Source: Melanocharis versteri
Taxonomy: Eukaryota > Chordata > Aves > Passeriformes > Melanocharitidae
Direction of reading: 5' to 3'
NCBI GenBank assembly: GCA_013397845.1
Contig: VZTG01003218.1
Coordinates: forward strand, 715,572-779,571
DNA: 64,000 nt
The notes beneath the pieces are model-generated. The model was not told the origin of the DNA. It did no database searches and saw only the letters and a list, made by a program, of their open reading frames with translations. Below, piece by piece: positions 37,140 through 49,495 of the stretch. Within the stretch, counting starts at the first letter, position 1. Every line of letters begins with the position of its first letter. The translations under genes were made by a program, and so were the position numbers.

Positions 37140-37620
37140 TTTGGTGATACAGCAGGACTTCTTTAAAGACAAGCAGCAAATAAGCCGCAAGACCGTGGCC
37201 AAAGAGTTTTTTGTTCAGTCCCCACAGGGTGTTCTCTCTTAGGATGAGCCACATTGCCCATTAGAGGTGGCAGAAAGGGCCAGGGTATGTGTGTGTGCAA
37301 GACTGCCTGCAAAGACCTGGCCATCATTTGTTGCTGTCACAAAGACTAAACACAAAATTTGTCAGAGTGAAACCGCATGGCAACCTTTCTTGGAAAGAGA
37401 GTGGTGGCCAAGGTGACCTCCTCAGGACACTTCAGTTCTCTTGGACAACCCTCAGTGCTGAGAACACCAGTGATAGAGCCACTAAGAAAAAGTACTTGGA
37501 ACGCTCATGTACAAACTGGTTTCCATAAAACTACAATATTTAAAAGCATCACTTTTCATATCTTCATCTATATGTCAGGAAAAGGACAGAATTCTCATCT
37601 ATTAGCAGCCTAGAGAAATA
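37140..37620 (+). other. Higher-complexity segment with two overlapping open frames, unassigned
   Basis: A block of near-even base composition in AT-rich surroundings. Two + strand frames overlap: 79 codons at 37289-37528 and 78 codons at 37377-37613. The products contain charged and aromatic residues in protein-like mixture (for example TKFVRVKPHGNLSW in the first), but I recognise no family. A processed pseudogene, an untranslated exon or an old element are all possible. Confidence 0.3.
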
Positions 37621-38070
37621 TCATCTGACCTATATCCAACCCTCAGATAAAGAACGGCACATTAATTTAATGTTTGTGTGTTGTGTTACATGTTATGTTT
37701 CCTTTCTGTGAATCTGTTACAGTCACCATTTCTCTAACTTCAGGAGGAAAAAACATGTTCTACCCTGGCATTACTGTAGAAATGGAAAGGTAGTGAAAAA
37801 CAGAAAATTCAGTTTCTCCAGAGAAAAAACCAAGCAGAGATTAGGGTACTGAGGAGACTTGTAGGTTAAGTAGATTGTGCTGAAGTCATTGCACCAGCCC
37901 ATCTGCCCCCTTAAACTGCCTCAAGTGAACATTTCTCTGGGAGTTTTAATAGCAGATTTTTATGTCCTTTGGGTACAGTAAGGCCTCAAATAATGTACCA
38001 TGCCATGAAGGAGCACCAGTGAATCCTCAGTCATGGAAAAACTAGAAAATGCACTGAATTTCCAATATAT
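37621..38070. other. Unique non-coding sequence
   Basis: No gene or repeat recognised. Confidence 0.45.
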
Positions 38071-38074
38071 TATG

Positions 38075-38290
38075 CCTCCAGATCTTTCAGCAGGTTACAG
38101 TAAATACAGGCTACAGTTTAAAATTACTTTTGATAGTCAATAGTTTCCTCACTAGGGTGTTTCTGTCATAAACTGTGTTAAATTACTTTTGTCTTAATGG
38201 TTTGAAGAATTCTCTGTGGTGCTTATTTAATTGGAGAGCTTCTGATTACTTTTTGTAAATACCTTTATCTTCCTTCTGTGAAAATATAGT
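38075..38290 (+). repeat. Diverged duplicated segment, copy 1
   Basis: The core 'ctgtgttaaattacttttgt', 'cttaatggtttgaagaattc' and 'tctgtggtgcttatttaatt' through 'tttttgtaaatacc' and 'ccttctgtgaaaat' aligns with the segment at about 39640-39852. The strongest part is about 115 bp. The similarity extends weakly about 100 bp to the left (tacagtttaaaattactttt against tacaatttaaaataacttta). By eye identity is roughly three quarters to four fifths. The family is unknown. Confidence 0.7.
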
Positions 38291-39190
38291 GATAGATCTA
38301 CCAGACCTTGCAAGGCCACATCCACCCTAAAAACACCAATATATTTGATTTGAAGAATGCAACATAAGGAAAAGGTGACATCAAGATAAGAACATATTAA
38401 TTTTCAGTTTTTCTCCTTGTCAAAGACAAATCACACTAGAAAAATTCCCTCGTGTTTCCATTCAGGATGCCTCAGTTCCACTCTCACAAAGAAGGTCTGC
38501 TGGAAGCAACTCTCCCTTATGCACACATATTTTGCCGTCAGAAAAGTAGGAATGGAAGAGGAGACTGTACAAAGTGGAAATTTTCTGCAAAATATTGAGA
38601 AAAATAAAATAAAATACTAAGTATACAGAGAATAGTGCGAAAAAAAATTTGTTTAAGCCCACGAGGCAGAGGATGCCTGAGAAGTCATGAAGAATCAGAC
38701 ATGGTACAAGTCATGTTAAATAAAATGAATGAACAAGGAGCAAAAAAGAGATCTAATCTATTCAATTATTTGGTTTTTTTAGCTGTTATCCACTGAGACA
38801 AAAATTGTTGAACTGTTGTGAGGCATGCCCCTTCCTTTTTACCTGAAAAACATAGTGCAGCTATCTAGTTGAAAGAAGAAGAAAGTGACGCATCTCGTTC
38901 ATAGTGAAGGGTATATACTATTTTTATAATTGTATACAATTTATTTAAGCATAAAATATAGTTTTAGAAGTCAATCATTAGGTTTATTTTACTATGGTCC
39001 TTTCATCATTTAACAGCTCCTTCTTTTTCCAGTCAGTAGTAAATATTTTCACACTGAAAGTTGAGCAAATATTTAAGCCTTTCCTGTGTTTATTCCCTGA
39101 TCACACAGTAATTTGGATGAGTATGTCCTAAACTTCAGGATGGAACTCTGCTTTTATGCAATGCTCACTGTAGGTAAGAAGACTTCCTGT
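38291..39190. other. AT-rich unique non-coding sequence
   Basis: No gene recognised. Short opposed frames at 38417-38662 are unassigned. Confidence 0.45.
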
Positions 39191-39209
39191 TCTATCTATC
39201 TATCTATCT
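39191..39209. repeat. (TCTA)n microsatellite
   Basis: Four to five tandem TCTA units followed by degenerate units to about 39225. A possible length-variable marker. Confidence 0.9.
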
Positions 39210-39639
39210 TTCTCGCCTATCTATGTGACAGGTGAATGGTATACAGGTCTTTAATCTAACCTAGATCATCAGGTAAATCGTTCTTCATCACATACCAACC
39301 TGTTTATTTTCATGGACATTCAACGTATTCTGTGAAAAGAAAGCCTTTCTGCACTTCTGTGAATAGTTTGGGCCAAATGACTTCAACAATTCTCATTAGT
39401 AAAAAGAGAGATCAATTATCCCACAGCACAGATACAGAACTTACAAAAAGATACCTAAGAGAAGGTGAAATTGTGGCGTTTTTGAAGCATAAAATAAAGT
39501 AGAAGCAGAGGTCTGATCTTTTTTTCTCTTCTCTTTCATTTTTTGATTATATGCTTTTCAAATTTGTCAACTTTGTTAAATGTAGCTATTTCTGCATCTT
39601 TTGCCATGTGCATTTTCCCAATAACTCCTAACGTGCTAG

Positions 39640-39852
39640 GACTCTGGATCTTTAAGAAGACTAAAGTACATACACGATACAATTTAAAATAACTTTAGAT
39701 AGACAGTAATTTGAACAGAAGGGCCTTTCTAGTCTGAATTGTGTTAAATTTCTGTTGTCTTAATGGCTTGAAGAATTCTCTGTAATACTTACGTCACTGG
39801 AGAGTTTCTGATTGCCTTTTTGTAAATAGCTTTAGCCTCCTTCTATAAAATG
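39640..39852 (+). repeat. Diverged duplicated segment, copy 2
   Basis: It matches the segment at 38075-38290 in the same orientation: 'ttgtgttaaatttctgttgt', 'cttaatggcttgaagaattc', 'tctgtaatacttacgtcact' and 'tttttgtaaatagc'. The distance between copies is about 1.56 kb. Either an old local duplication or two insertions of the same unclassified repeat. Confidence 0.7.
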
Positions 39853-42800
39853 TGCAGGTGGTTGTCTTTTCCAGATGAATTTCCACAGTTCATGGCTTTT
39901 AAAATAAATTCAGTCACTTCTCTCACACATATCTTTGTAGGATATTATTAACCTATTTTGAAGTCTTTTGAAAAGCAGTGACGAACTGTCAAAAATACAG
40001 AAATGTCTCTAGGAGATTCAAACCTGTGTACAATTTCATTGAAACAAACAGGACAAATTACGTCTCTTTTAACCTCGATGAATTACTAGTGCAAAAATAA
40101 AAAAACCTGAATAAAAAGAAAATACTGCATACCCATACCAATCCACTTGTTTCTTCCAGGAGAAAACTAGCTTTTACTGTACTGTTTCTACTATGACATC
40201 TCATAAATGTTTCAATTAGAGCATTTAAGGCTTGAACCAGTGCTTCGTGTGGTTAAAATTAGTAGTTCAATTAACTCAATTTCTGTTCTGAAAATCCATT
40301 TCACTTGACCTTAAGTATCTAACCTAGGATATAAAAATAAAATAAGTAAGAATTAAATAGAAAGATAGGTTTTTCCACTAAATGCCATCAAAGACACCTG
40401 CCTCTTTCCTTTGACTACATTGGCAGGTTAAGCACTTTTTTAACAGACTAAATATATGTACTTAAATTATCTATTCATTTATATTTCACCCTATTTTTGG
40501 AGGAAATTTAAAGAATCTCCTAATCTACTTCCGTATTTCTATTTTAATGTAAAAGTTTCAGGTAAGTATGAAAAAAACCTCAATTCTGTGTGACTAGGTA
40601 AGTTCCCTTTCTGCAGTTAAAGTGGAAAATGTGACATGGACAGAAGATATTAACATTTACCAGTTTCTGTAAACAAACTTGAAAACTACCTGAGCCATAT
40701 GCATCCCTCTAACAGAATTTTCAGATCATATTCATAGCTAATGAATAAACAAGCTGTGGGTCAAATCCCCAAATAAAACTCTTATGTCTCTGCAAATAAG
40801 TGAAATTTCTCGTTGCCATTAACAAAATCAGGAATTCAATCCCAACTAAGAATACTGTTCTAGGCAACTTTATGTGAATTATCTGTGCTACAGTACAATG
40901 TTTTACTAGGAGTCAGTGCCTTGTAATGTAAATTACAGTAATCTGCTGCAGCACAATAATTCATCTAAATAGTCAGACTAAACTCGCACTCTTCTAAAAA
41001 AAATGTTACTTTATGGTGATATTTTTGCTCATTTTAAAGTTTAATATAGTATTTCAGAGTGGTCAGGGAAAGATTTACAATGTATAAATAACAATTTTTA
41101 ATACTGTAAATGTATATATAAAGCCTCCATTTTTTATTTTTAAAAAACTCTTAGAGATAAGTGTAAAAGGAGCCTGATCTGCCTACTTAATTAATCTTTG
41201 AGGTTTGATTCAGAAATATGAAACAGCTGACTTTTCATCCTTCCTCTTCACACATAACCCAACATATTGTTAAACTATCACATCTGTATATATCAACAAA
41301 AGTAGTTAGTACAGATTAAATCATCCATGTAAACACATGCATAAGTAAGAAAGTAACTAATAAATCATTACATAAAAGCCTATATTCATATTGATACACA
41401 AAATAGTGTGTACACATGAGCTTTCTTCAGAAGAAGCTATTGCTAATCTATGTCAAGAGAGAATAAAGTCAATAGAACAAATGTGCTGTCACTGATTCTA
41501 ATTGACATTCTAGAGAGTTGGAAAAAAATCCCACAAGAAAAAAAAACTTGTGATTTTCTTGACATAAAACTGAACATAAGCTTACAGTTCTTAGTTTTAT
41601 CTTACAAGAATCCTAATGTAGAACTTGTAGAAATTTATAGTGAGCATGTCTTAACTATACAAAGGTATTTTTTATGAATGTAATTACAAAATCTACAAGA
41701 TAACAGAATTAAAAGAATGATTGCTAATTATTAAATTCAATTTTATTTATAGTGAATATTTTCCACACAAAATAGTCTGTTTTCCAGAGAACTGCAGCCA
41801 ATTTGTGTAACAGTTTTATAGTCTGTATATATGGATCCCACATGCATCATAGATTCAGTGACAACACAGTTCCTTTCTATATTCTTTACTTTTCTTCTTT
41901 TTTACTGACACAGAAGAGGAAGAAAGGTAACTTTTAAAAGAACTATTTTAAAAACCTATTACAAAAAAAATAAAATCAATGGTTCCCTCCATAAAAGTCA
42001 TGCAGGCAAACAGAAGACTGGAATACTTTGTGAGTGACTGTACATCAGATGGAAAAAAATCAATAGTTTCCGTAAAGAAGGTATCCTCAGGGATAGAAAG
42101 CTTCAAGGTAAGAATAGAACAGTAGCTTCAGTGCTTGGAATCTGCAGAAGTGATAACATATTTTCTAATCCCTGCCCAAGAGTGGGTAAAAGAATACAGT
42201 GTTTCAAAGTTTTAATGATACAGGGTGAATATATTACACTATCTTTCCTACTGAGCTGCTTGAGCCCTACCTTACCTGTGGGATATGTTAGAAGACCAAT
42301 CAAATAATTCAGAAAACCTCACAGCTTAGCCAGCAATGTTGGAATGATGTTTACCCTTACTTCTGGGTCCTCTAATGTTTGCTGAAATCTCAAAGACTTA
42401 CCTCAGGCAGCAGCTTGATATTTACTAGCAAAGATTTTACTGGTATGAAGGAAGAAAAAAAGAAGTGTAGTTTTTGTAAATCTGTTTTGTGCATTAAGCT
42501 CACTTTGAAGTACAAAAAAATACCAAACCAACACAGGACTTCCAGGTGACTGGGGTTAAGTGTTGCCACTGCCTGGTAATGCCCTGGCTCCACATCTTCA
42601 TTATCCATTTCTCTTTCCCCTGTTCCTGATTCCATGAAAGGAAAACTAGAATTGCAGAGTAATATCAGCCCCAGCTGATAACATCACACTCTGCTTACAG
42701 GGAACTAGGGTGGGATAACTTTAGGCATATATTCACTGTCAAATTATTTCATTGTAATTGTCTTTCATGATGATGTCAATCCAGCATCCGTATTGCATCC

Positions 42801-43060
42801 ACGCTAGTTTTCTTCAAGACAAAACAAATCACAAAAAGATGACTTTGAGGACATAGTTCACACCAAAAATTATTCTCTAAAATCAGTAAAAAGAAGTTCA
42901 ACCTGGTGTAGGCTCTTTTGTCTCTACAATATTACCCATGATTTCCTAGAAATACAGAAAATTAAGAAAAGTCATTGAGAAAAAGAAACAAATGGACTTA
43001 AATTAAGTAACTGCCTCAGGATACTAAATATATGCTTTACCTCTCAAGTAAGAGTGCTGT
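39853..43060. other. AT-rich unique non-coding sequence
   Basis: No gene or transposon recognised in 3.2 kb. Open frames of 66-81 codons at 41450, 42103 and 42390 have no recognisable features. Confidence 0.5.
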
Positions 43061-43064
43061 GCAG

Positions 43065-43262
43065 AAAGAAGGCAAGGAAAAACAGGCAGCTGGAGAAAAT
43101 GAAGGAGGGAAGAAAGCATAACAGTCAGATGAAGATGGAAAAAAGAAAGAAAGATTGAAAGAAAAACAGATGGAGAGCAAGAAAGATGGAAGGAAAGACA
43201 GGTGGACAGAAAGACAGGCAGATGAGCAGACAGAGAGAAAGGCAGCAAGGGAGGGAGGAAAT
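43065..43262. repeat. Purine-rich degenerate (GAAA/GACAG)n tract
   Basis: About 200 bp in which the + strand is almost all A and G. The recurring words are gaaag, gacagg, gatgga and gggagg. The Ser/Leu/Pro/Phe-rich minus-strand frame over it is an artefact. Such polypurine tracts can form triplex structures. Confidence 0.75.
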
Positions 43263-43600
43263 GTGTTACATTATTTTTAGACATTTTAAACTGAAGAAGT
43301 TATGCCTTAGAGTCCCAGGAATGCCATGAGGCTGAGAGGACTCAGGACCAAATATTCAGTAGTTTGTTCATCTGACTTTAGAGAATACCTGAGAAGTATA
43401 TCTGGAAACCATTCTGATCTGTCAGACTGTGAGGGGAGTGTGTGTCCCTTGGGTTTGCTTCATTTATCAATACAGATGTAGCTATAGTAAATATTGCATA
43501 GGGATACTTATTAATATCCAAAACCATTTGAAGAGATTATTTCAACACATAAAGAAAGGTTTCCTTTAGAGATGTATAGATTGCCACCCTTTATCCATAA
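43263..43600. other. Unique non-coding sequence
   Basis: Nothing recognised. Confidence 0.45.
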
Positions 43601-43990
43601 AAGTAGTGCAGACAGAAATTACGGTCTTTGAGGGGAATAAGTTATCTGCCCTTCAGATGCACGTATCCCAGCTGGGTGAGACAATCTTCTGTCATCAAGT
43701 TTAAAGTAAGCTGTGCTTCTGTCGAGTCTGTCAGATATACAGAGGCAATATCTGTTCAGCCTGATTATTTTGTCACGATAAAATGAAAAGCACTGAAGAA
43801 GATCCTTACATCTCTGAGAGGCTCCCTGCAGATCTGAGAATCCCAAGCAGCTGCAGGTTTCAAGCAGCATGGTTAAGAGCTGCAGAGCACTTAAAGTTTC
43901 AACTTTGGTTTTCTCCTTCCATGACTGCAAGTCAGTTCATGCTATCCATTTCACTATGGTGCTTAGGAAAAACCCCACACATATGACACA
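43600..43990. other. Higher-complexity segment with opposed open frames, unassigned
   Basis: Balanced composition. A 103-codon minus frame (43619-43930) lies opposite a 67-codon + frame. The minus product has Leu-, Cys- and Arg-rich stretches with no domain I recognise. There is no start context, splice pattern or neighbour to support a gene. An old exon or conserved non-coding element is possible. Confidence 0.25.
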
Positions 43991-46900
43991 TTGCATGTAA
44001 ATATACACTTGAAGTTATATATAATCTAACCATATAATGAGAAAATCCAGAAAGATCTCATGGTTGCACCATAAAGTTTGAATGACTCAGATTTGTCATG
44101 TATTTGACACTCTCCTTTTTGATTTCATTTGTATAAACTTGCTGCTACAACCTAATACTTTCATACAATTTAGCATACACAATAACTTCCAGTCCTTATC
44201 TAGAGTTCCTGTCATGTCAAAAAATGTACACAAAAGTTCCAGATAAGCATATATTGATGCATACCTTCCAATCATTCTGAGGGCTGTCTTGGGTGTTTCT
44301 TTTGTGCTGAGCTGCTTTTGCAGGTGTTATCTATAATAGTCAGGGTGGTCTAAAATTATAGGCATTATAATTTTCACATTTGTCAGTTTGAGGTATGGTT
44401 TTTCAGTTGGAGAGGAAATCTGATCATGTTTAAATACTAAGTTTTCTGTCATGTCTTTCTAAAGTACCTATTTCTCTGTTTTCAAAATGCATCTGGCAAT
44501 GTAGCTAGCACTGTAATTGACTAAGTGACTGCAAGGCATGCTGAATGTTTATCATTCTTTGAGGAGAAGCCTTCAGAAGTTTTCCTGCTCTACATCTCCT
44601 GCTGTGCTGAATAATAATTTTATTTCACAAAATGAAAGTGATACTGATGAATCTTGTTGAAATTCCCAATGGCTGTTTATTTAAGCAAAGAGAAGGAAGA
44701 AAAACCTTTTGATTATTTAAAATTTTAATACAGTATTGCCAGAGGAAATAGTGACATAATTAAAACACTAAATAATGTCTAATCTTGCAATGTAGAAGTT
44801 TGCTAAAATTCACACAACATATTTTAAAAAATAAAATATAATTTCATAATATATGGTTATGGGACTTTTTTTCAGAGTTTTCTCAATACAATTTAGAAAT
44901 TCAGTTTTGCTTTCTGTAACCATGAATATTAATCCCAGAAATGTAAATATTTTCAGACATAAATTATGAAATCTACCAATTACTCTCAGGATACTTTGAT
45001 ACCCTACTTCTGTATGGTGAAACTTAGAGATTGGAAAAGCACAGGAAAATACAACATAGTAAAAATAGTCTAAATAATTTAATTGAAATTATATATAATT
45101 TCATAATATTTAAAGACAACAGCATTCCTTTATTTTTTAGTGCTTGAATATTTCACAAAAGAAATTTGAAATATTCCGTGGGTTTCGATACCATCAGATA
45201 ATGTGTGTCTAGAGTCTGCTCTTGGGCTCTTATTTCCCAGTCAGTTGCAATGTATGCTTATTCACTCCTAGGCTGTCCTTTTTAATGAAGAATCACATTA
45301 CCTTTAAGACTCAACACAACTGCCGTTCTCAGAAAAGTTAATTCCCCAGGCACCTTCCATGTAAAAAAATTGGAAAAAATAGCCCCAAATTATTCCCTTT
45401 ACCCTGCAGATTAGCAAACTATGTCCCCTTAAAAACCACTACATGCTCTCAAATATAATTTCAGGATATTTTATGTACATTTTTTGGCATGACAATATTA
45501 TCCTAGTGAGTTGTGATACAGCACGTAACTGAAAAAGTACTAAAGAAGTGATGATTGATCCTGAGGGTACAGAGATTCTCTGGGAAAATTCTTTGTGATT
45601 TAATATGGCCAGTCCACCCTCATAGACTTTTACTGGTGACTGCAGGCACAAGAAATTCTTCTACTTTCTAGCTGGAGGACTAGGGATTTATCTAGCATGA
45701 CTTTAGTTACAAAGACATGGATTGTCTTTTGAACTGTACTACTATATTTGAGAAAGGTTCATACATTTCCTATTAATTATTCAAAGTGCTACAATATAGC
45801 AGCTGCTAAGGCACACCTTCTTTAAACACAGCTTTTTCTTTACAGACACCGTTGGACAATCTGTAGACCCATCAGAATTTGCAATTGTGTGGGAAACAGA
45901 TTCATTTTAAAGAATACCAAAGCAGTACATTAAATGTTACTATTAAATGATTCAATTGCTTTCGCAGCCTTGGGTGTCTTGGATTTCTCAGAAATATAGA
46001 AATGCTAATAACTACTTGAACAATTTATGTTATTGCTTGAGAAAGGATAAAGTTTCTTTTCACTGTGTCAGCACAGCCAATTTTAATTCCAAACAACAGT
46101 AGTCTTAAATAACTAGAAAGTGGGGGTTAAAAACAAACAACAAAACCCAAGAAACACCACCAAACAAAAGAGAAAGAGGTAGATAGAACTTGGCTGATTT
46201 AAATTGCAGTATTATGTAGTTGGAGTGGAATTCATCATCTTGCAGTATTATTTTGTGTGGTTTTGAAGGAATATCAAGTAAATTTCAAGATCAGAGATTG
46301 GAAAATATAATCATGTGAAATTACTAAACAATATGCAAATGTGTTTTTAAATATGAAATAATCAAAAGATCATGTTGTTATTCCTTGTTTTATTTAATAG
46401 AGCCATCCAGAAAATTACAAGTTATGGGATGTCTTAATTTGCATTTTGGTGTTTAACAAATTTCACAGTAATATTTCTTGTGATAATATGGTCTGCTAGA
46501 GGCCCTTTCTTCAGTGAGTTGTTTAGACTACTTTCAAAAGGAAGTGAAAAAGATCTTAAGTTTTCAAAAATAATTATAACAAGAACACAGAGATGCAGAC
46601 CTATCACAAATTAGTAGAATATTTAATAATTGTCCTAGGAAATCAGCTTCTACATATTTTTCCTCAGCCGAAAAAGTCAAACATTAATTCTATCAGAATT
46701 TGGTTTTGTTTTCATTATTTAGATAACTTCTGAGGTCTGCTTTGTAGTAATACATTTTTGTCAATGGTCTTCTAAGGAATTCAAAAGAAAAATATCCATG
46801 TTAAAATAGTCAATTTGATATATAAAATAAGAAACACAGACTGTTTTTCAAAAAACTTCAAGTTCAACTCCCTTTTCCAATTCTGAAGAGATTTTTAAAG

Positions 46901-47360
46901 AGGAAAACTAATTTGTGCTACTTTTTAAAATTATTATTTCATTTATATAATGAGTTCTGTGTAAGAGACACATAAAGTAGAAAATATGTGAAGTCAAGCC
47001 AATTTTTTTTGCAAGTGAAGGACAGTGACTCATTATAACTTCTAAAAGTACTTTCAGTGACAAAAAATATACCAGACTTTGTTTTATGTTTTCAGCATGA
47101 GATCAGCTTTGGAGGACATTTTAACAGGAGAGACTTATGTTCCCCTTATCTTTGGGTCAGAAAGAAACTCTCTTCTGCCCCTCATAAATCTCTTGTGTGC
47201 AACCTAATATATCTATGTCAGTGGTGCATTTCATGTGACAGAAATATGAAATGAAGTGTGTATAAGATACATGCTTAAAATTGCATAGAAGAAAAATTTG
47301 AAATATTCTGTAATTTATTTAGTCCTTCTGTGGATTTTCCTAACTCTGCACTTACCTTGC
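43991..47360. other. AT-rich unique non-coding sequence
   Basis: No gene or transposon recognised. Frames are short with the composition of AT-rich DNA. Confidence 0.5.
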
Positions 47361-47362
47361 CA

Positions 47363-47832
47363 CATAGAATCAAGGAATTGCTTAGGTTGGAAAGACCATT
47401 AAGATCAAGTCCAAACATTGTCCAAGACCACCACTAAACCATGTCCCTAAATGCCATGTCTAGAAGTCTTTTAAATACCTCCAGGGATGGTGACTCAGCC
47501 ACCGCCAGCCACACTTTCTTACGTCCACAGAACTGCATCATGTTTTTTGGAACCCAAGTGCAGGATCCGGCACTTTGTCATGTTCAGCCTCATACCATTG
47601 CCTCAGCCCACAGATCCAACCTGTCCAGATCCCTCTGCAGAGCCGTCCTACCCTCCACATACACATTCCCACCCAAATTTGTGCTGGGAGCTTCATTCTG
47701 CTCCCCGTTCTGCCTTCTAGCTCAGAGGTCTGGGTACCCAGAGAACAACTGGTCTTGCTACTAAATACTGAGGCAAAGAAGACATAAAGTACCTCCCACA
47801 GCCTTTTCCTCAGTCTTTGTCACTTACCAAAT
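47363..47832 (-). mobile_element. CR1 LINE with internal deletions
   Basis: Reverse CR1. It opens 'catagaatcaaggaattgct', then 'taggttggaaagaccattaa', 'accaccactaaaccatgtcc' and 'tacctccagggatggtgact'. After about 47505 it jumps to 'ttggaacccaagtgcaggat', 'ctgtccagatccctctgcag' and 'tcctaccctccacatacac'. A second jump near 47700 leads to 'gagaacaactggtcttgct', 'actaaatactgaggcaaaga' and 'cacagccttttcctcagtc'. The + strand frames over it (70-107 codons) are antisense CR1 and not genes. Confidence 0.92.
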
Positions 47833-48475
47833 TAATTCTTATCAGTTTTTTATGTAGTAAGTACACCCCTATACCAGACAGTGCAGCAGTATAGCAGCCA
47901 ACTATTTTTTTCCCTATGAAACCAATTTTATGAAAGCAAAAAATGCTTGGTGTGACTATGCTGAGCCATACTACTAATATTAATCCCAAACAAATATCAG
48001 GACATACAGTATTTATAATAAGGGATTTTTGTTCTGCTTAATAATTTTTTTTTTTTAAAACCTGAAAATGGATGGCAACATTTTGTTTAGGCTTTTATGG
48101 ATTCCACAATTGTTGACGCTGTTCAGGGTTGAGTTCTACTCTAATTGCTATTTTCACAGAAGCCTTTTGAAATCTGTTTTCATCTTTGCTACTCTTTCTA
48201 CTTTTTCATATCTTTTCATATCTTCTGGATTCTATTCAAGGTAGAGGATCAGAACCCCAAGCACTATATTACCAACATAGACATATACATATATTTTATT
48301 TTCTTTTTTACCTTGAAAAAGTAATTTTTTTCAGTTGCAAAGTCCTATTCAGAGAGCTCTCCACTGTATGTTCAGGAAAGTTGGATTATACTTTTTAATG
48401 TGATTTTCTTGGGAATTATAGCCACAGTGTTTTGTCTCCATTTTATTTTCTTATAAATCCACATTATAAAATCCT
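47833..48475. other. AT-rich unique non-coding sequence
   Basis: No gene or clear repeat. Confidence 0.45.
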
Positions 48476-48479
48476 TCAG

Positions 48480-48735
48480 TAACTCTTTCACCTTTGACAA
48501 AATTTATTAATTTTGTCATTAGTGGTCCTTTTCCAGATCACTACTTATAAAATGCACATATCTTGCCAGATGTGTCCATACTTAGCAAGGATGCACCTAG
48601 ACATCCTCATGGGATTCCATTGGTGAATTTCTTTCAATGTGAAGCTTCCTATCTACTATGAATTTATCTCCAGTCTTTTCACTAGTCATTTGAGAACAAT
48701 TTTCTATTTCACCCTATCATACCTTATTCTCTTCA
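48480..48735 (-). mobile_element. Possible ancient CR1/L3-like LINE fragment
   Basis: 'gtccttttccagatcactac' and, after a gap, 'gggattccattggtgaattt', 'ctttcaatgtgaagcttcc' and a 'ccagtcttttcactagtcat'-like stretch follow, in the right order, the reverse of the post-RT part of old amniote CR1/L3 elements (agatcat..., gggattccactggtgacc..., tttccaatgtgaa...). Divergence is high and indels are frequent, so the call rests on word order. Confidence 0.4.
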
Positions 48736-49490
48736 AATCTTGTGGTCAGGGCTCTATCCAGCATGCTTACTAACTCCTTCAGGGAAATCTGGAATATGGA
48801 AGAACAGCCTTTCATATTTTCCGTCCTAGATATGAAGTGTGACTTAGGCTTGCTCAAGGTAAGATTCAGAATAAACTGATATATTGCATGATGTGGAGGT
48901 AAATTCATAAAGATTGATACTGTTCTGATAACAAGTTTTCTTCCACATCAGTCATATCAGCTCATTTTCTAGGCCACCATAGCCCAAGAAATGCTGATCC
49001 ATAAATCTCCTCTGTTCAGGATGTCTTATGATTAATTGATTTTGCTGTCTACAATAAGCTGGAAAATATTTTGTCAAATCATTTTTCCAAATCTTAAAAA
49101 AAAAAAAGAAAAAAGAAAAAATAAATGCTCACATCCACTTTCTCTAGGAGAGCAATAGCATGTCAGGAGCACACCTACCCATGTCTACATTGTATGATTT
49201 TTTTTAATCACACTATCTTCAGAAATAATTTTTTGCTTGTTACAAATAGTTCTTAATGACTCTACAATTTAGGCTACATAAAAACATTATTTGAAAAAAG
49301 CAAACAAACAACAACAACAACAACAACAACAAAACCCTGAAGTAAAACACCAAAATTAAAGAGAAAATTCTTTTTTTAGTTTAAGAGTAACATTACTTCA
49401 TTGTACACTTGAGTTCACAATCTGAAAGTCGCTCTACCTCTTTGTCAGTCTTAAGTCCCTGTCCAGTTCTCTAGTAACTGAATGTAAATT
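48736..49490. other. Unique sequence with A-rich and (AAC)n simple repeats
   Basis: An A-rich tract lies at about 49096-49122 and (AAC)n at 49308-49331. No gene. Confidence 0.55.
49308..49331. repeat. (AAC)n microsatellite
   Basis: About eight tandem AAC units ending in aaaaccc. Confidence 0.9.
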
Positions 49491-49495
49491 GCTAC

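Noticed and set aside
43024..43284. 86-codon minus frame rich in Ser, Leu, Phe and Pro
   Set aside because: It is the translation of a degenerate purine/pyrimidine simple repeat.
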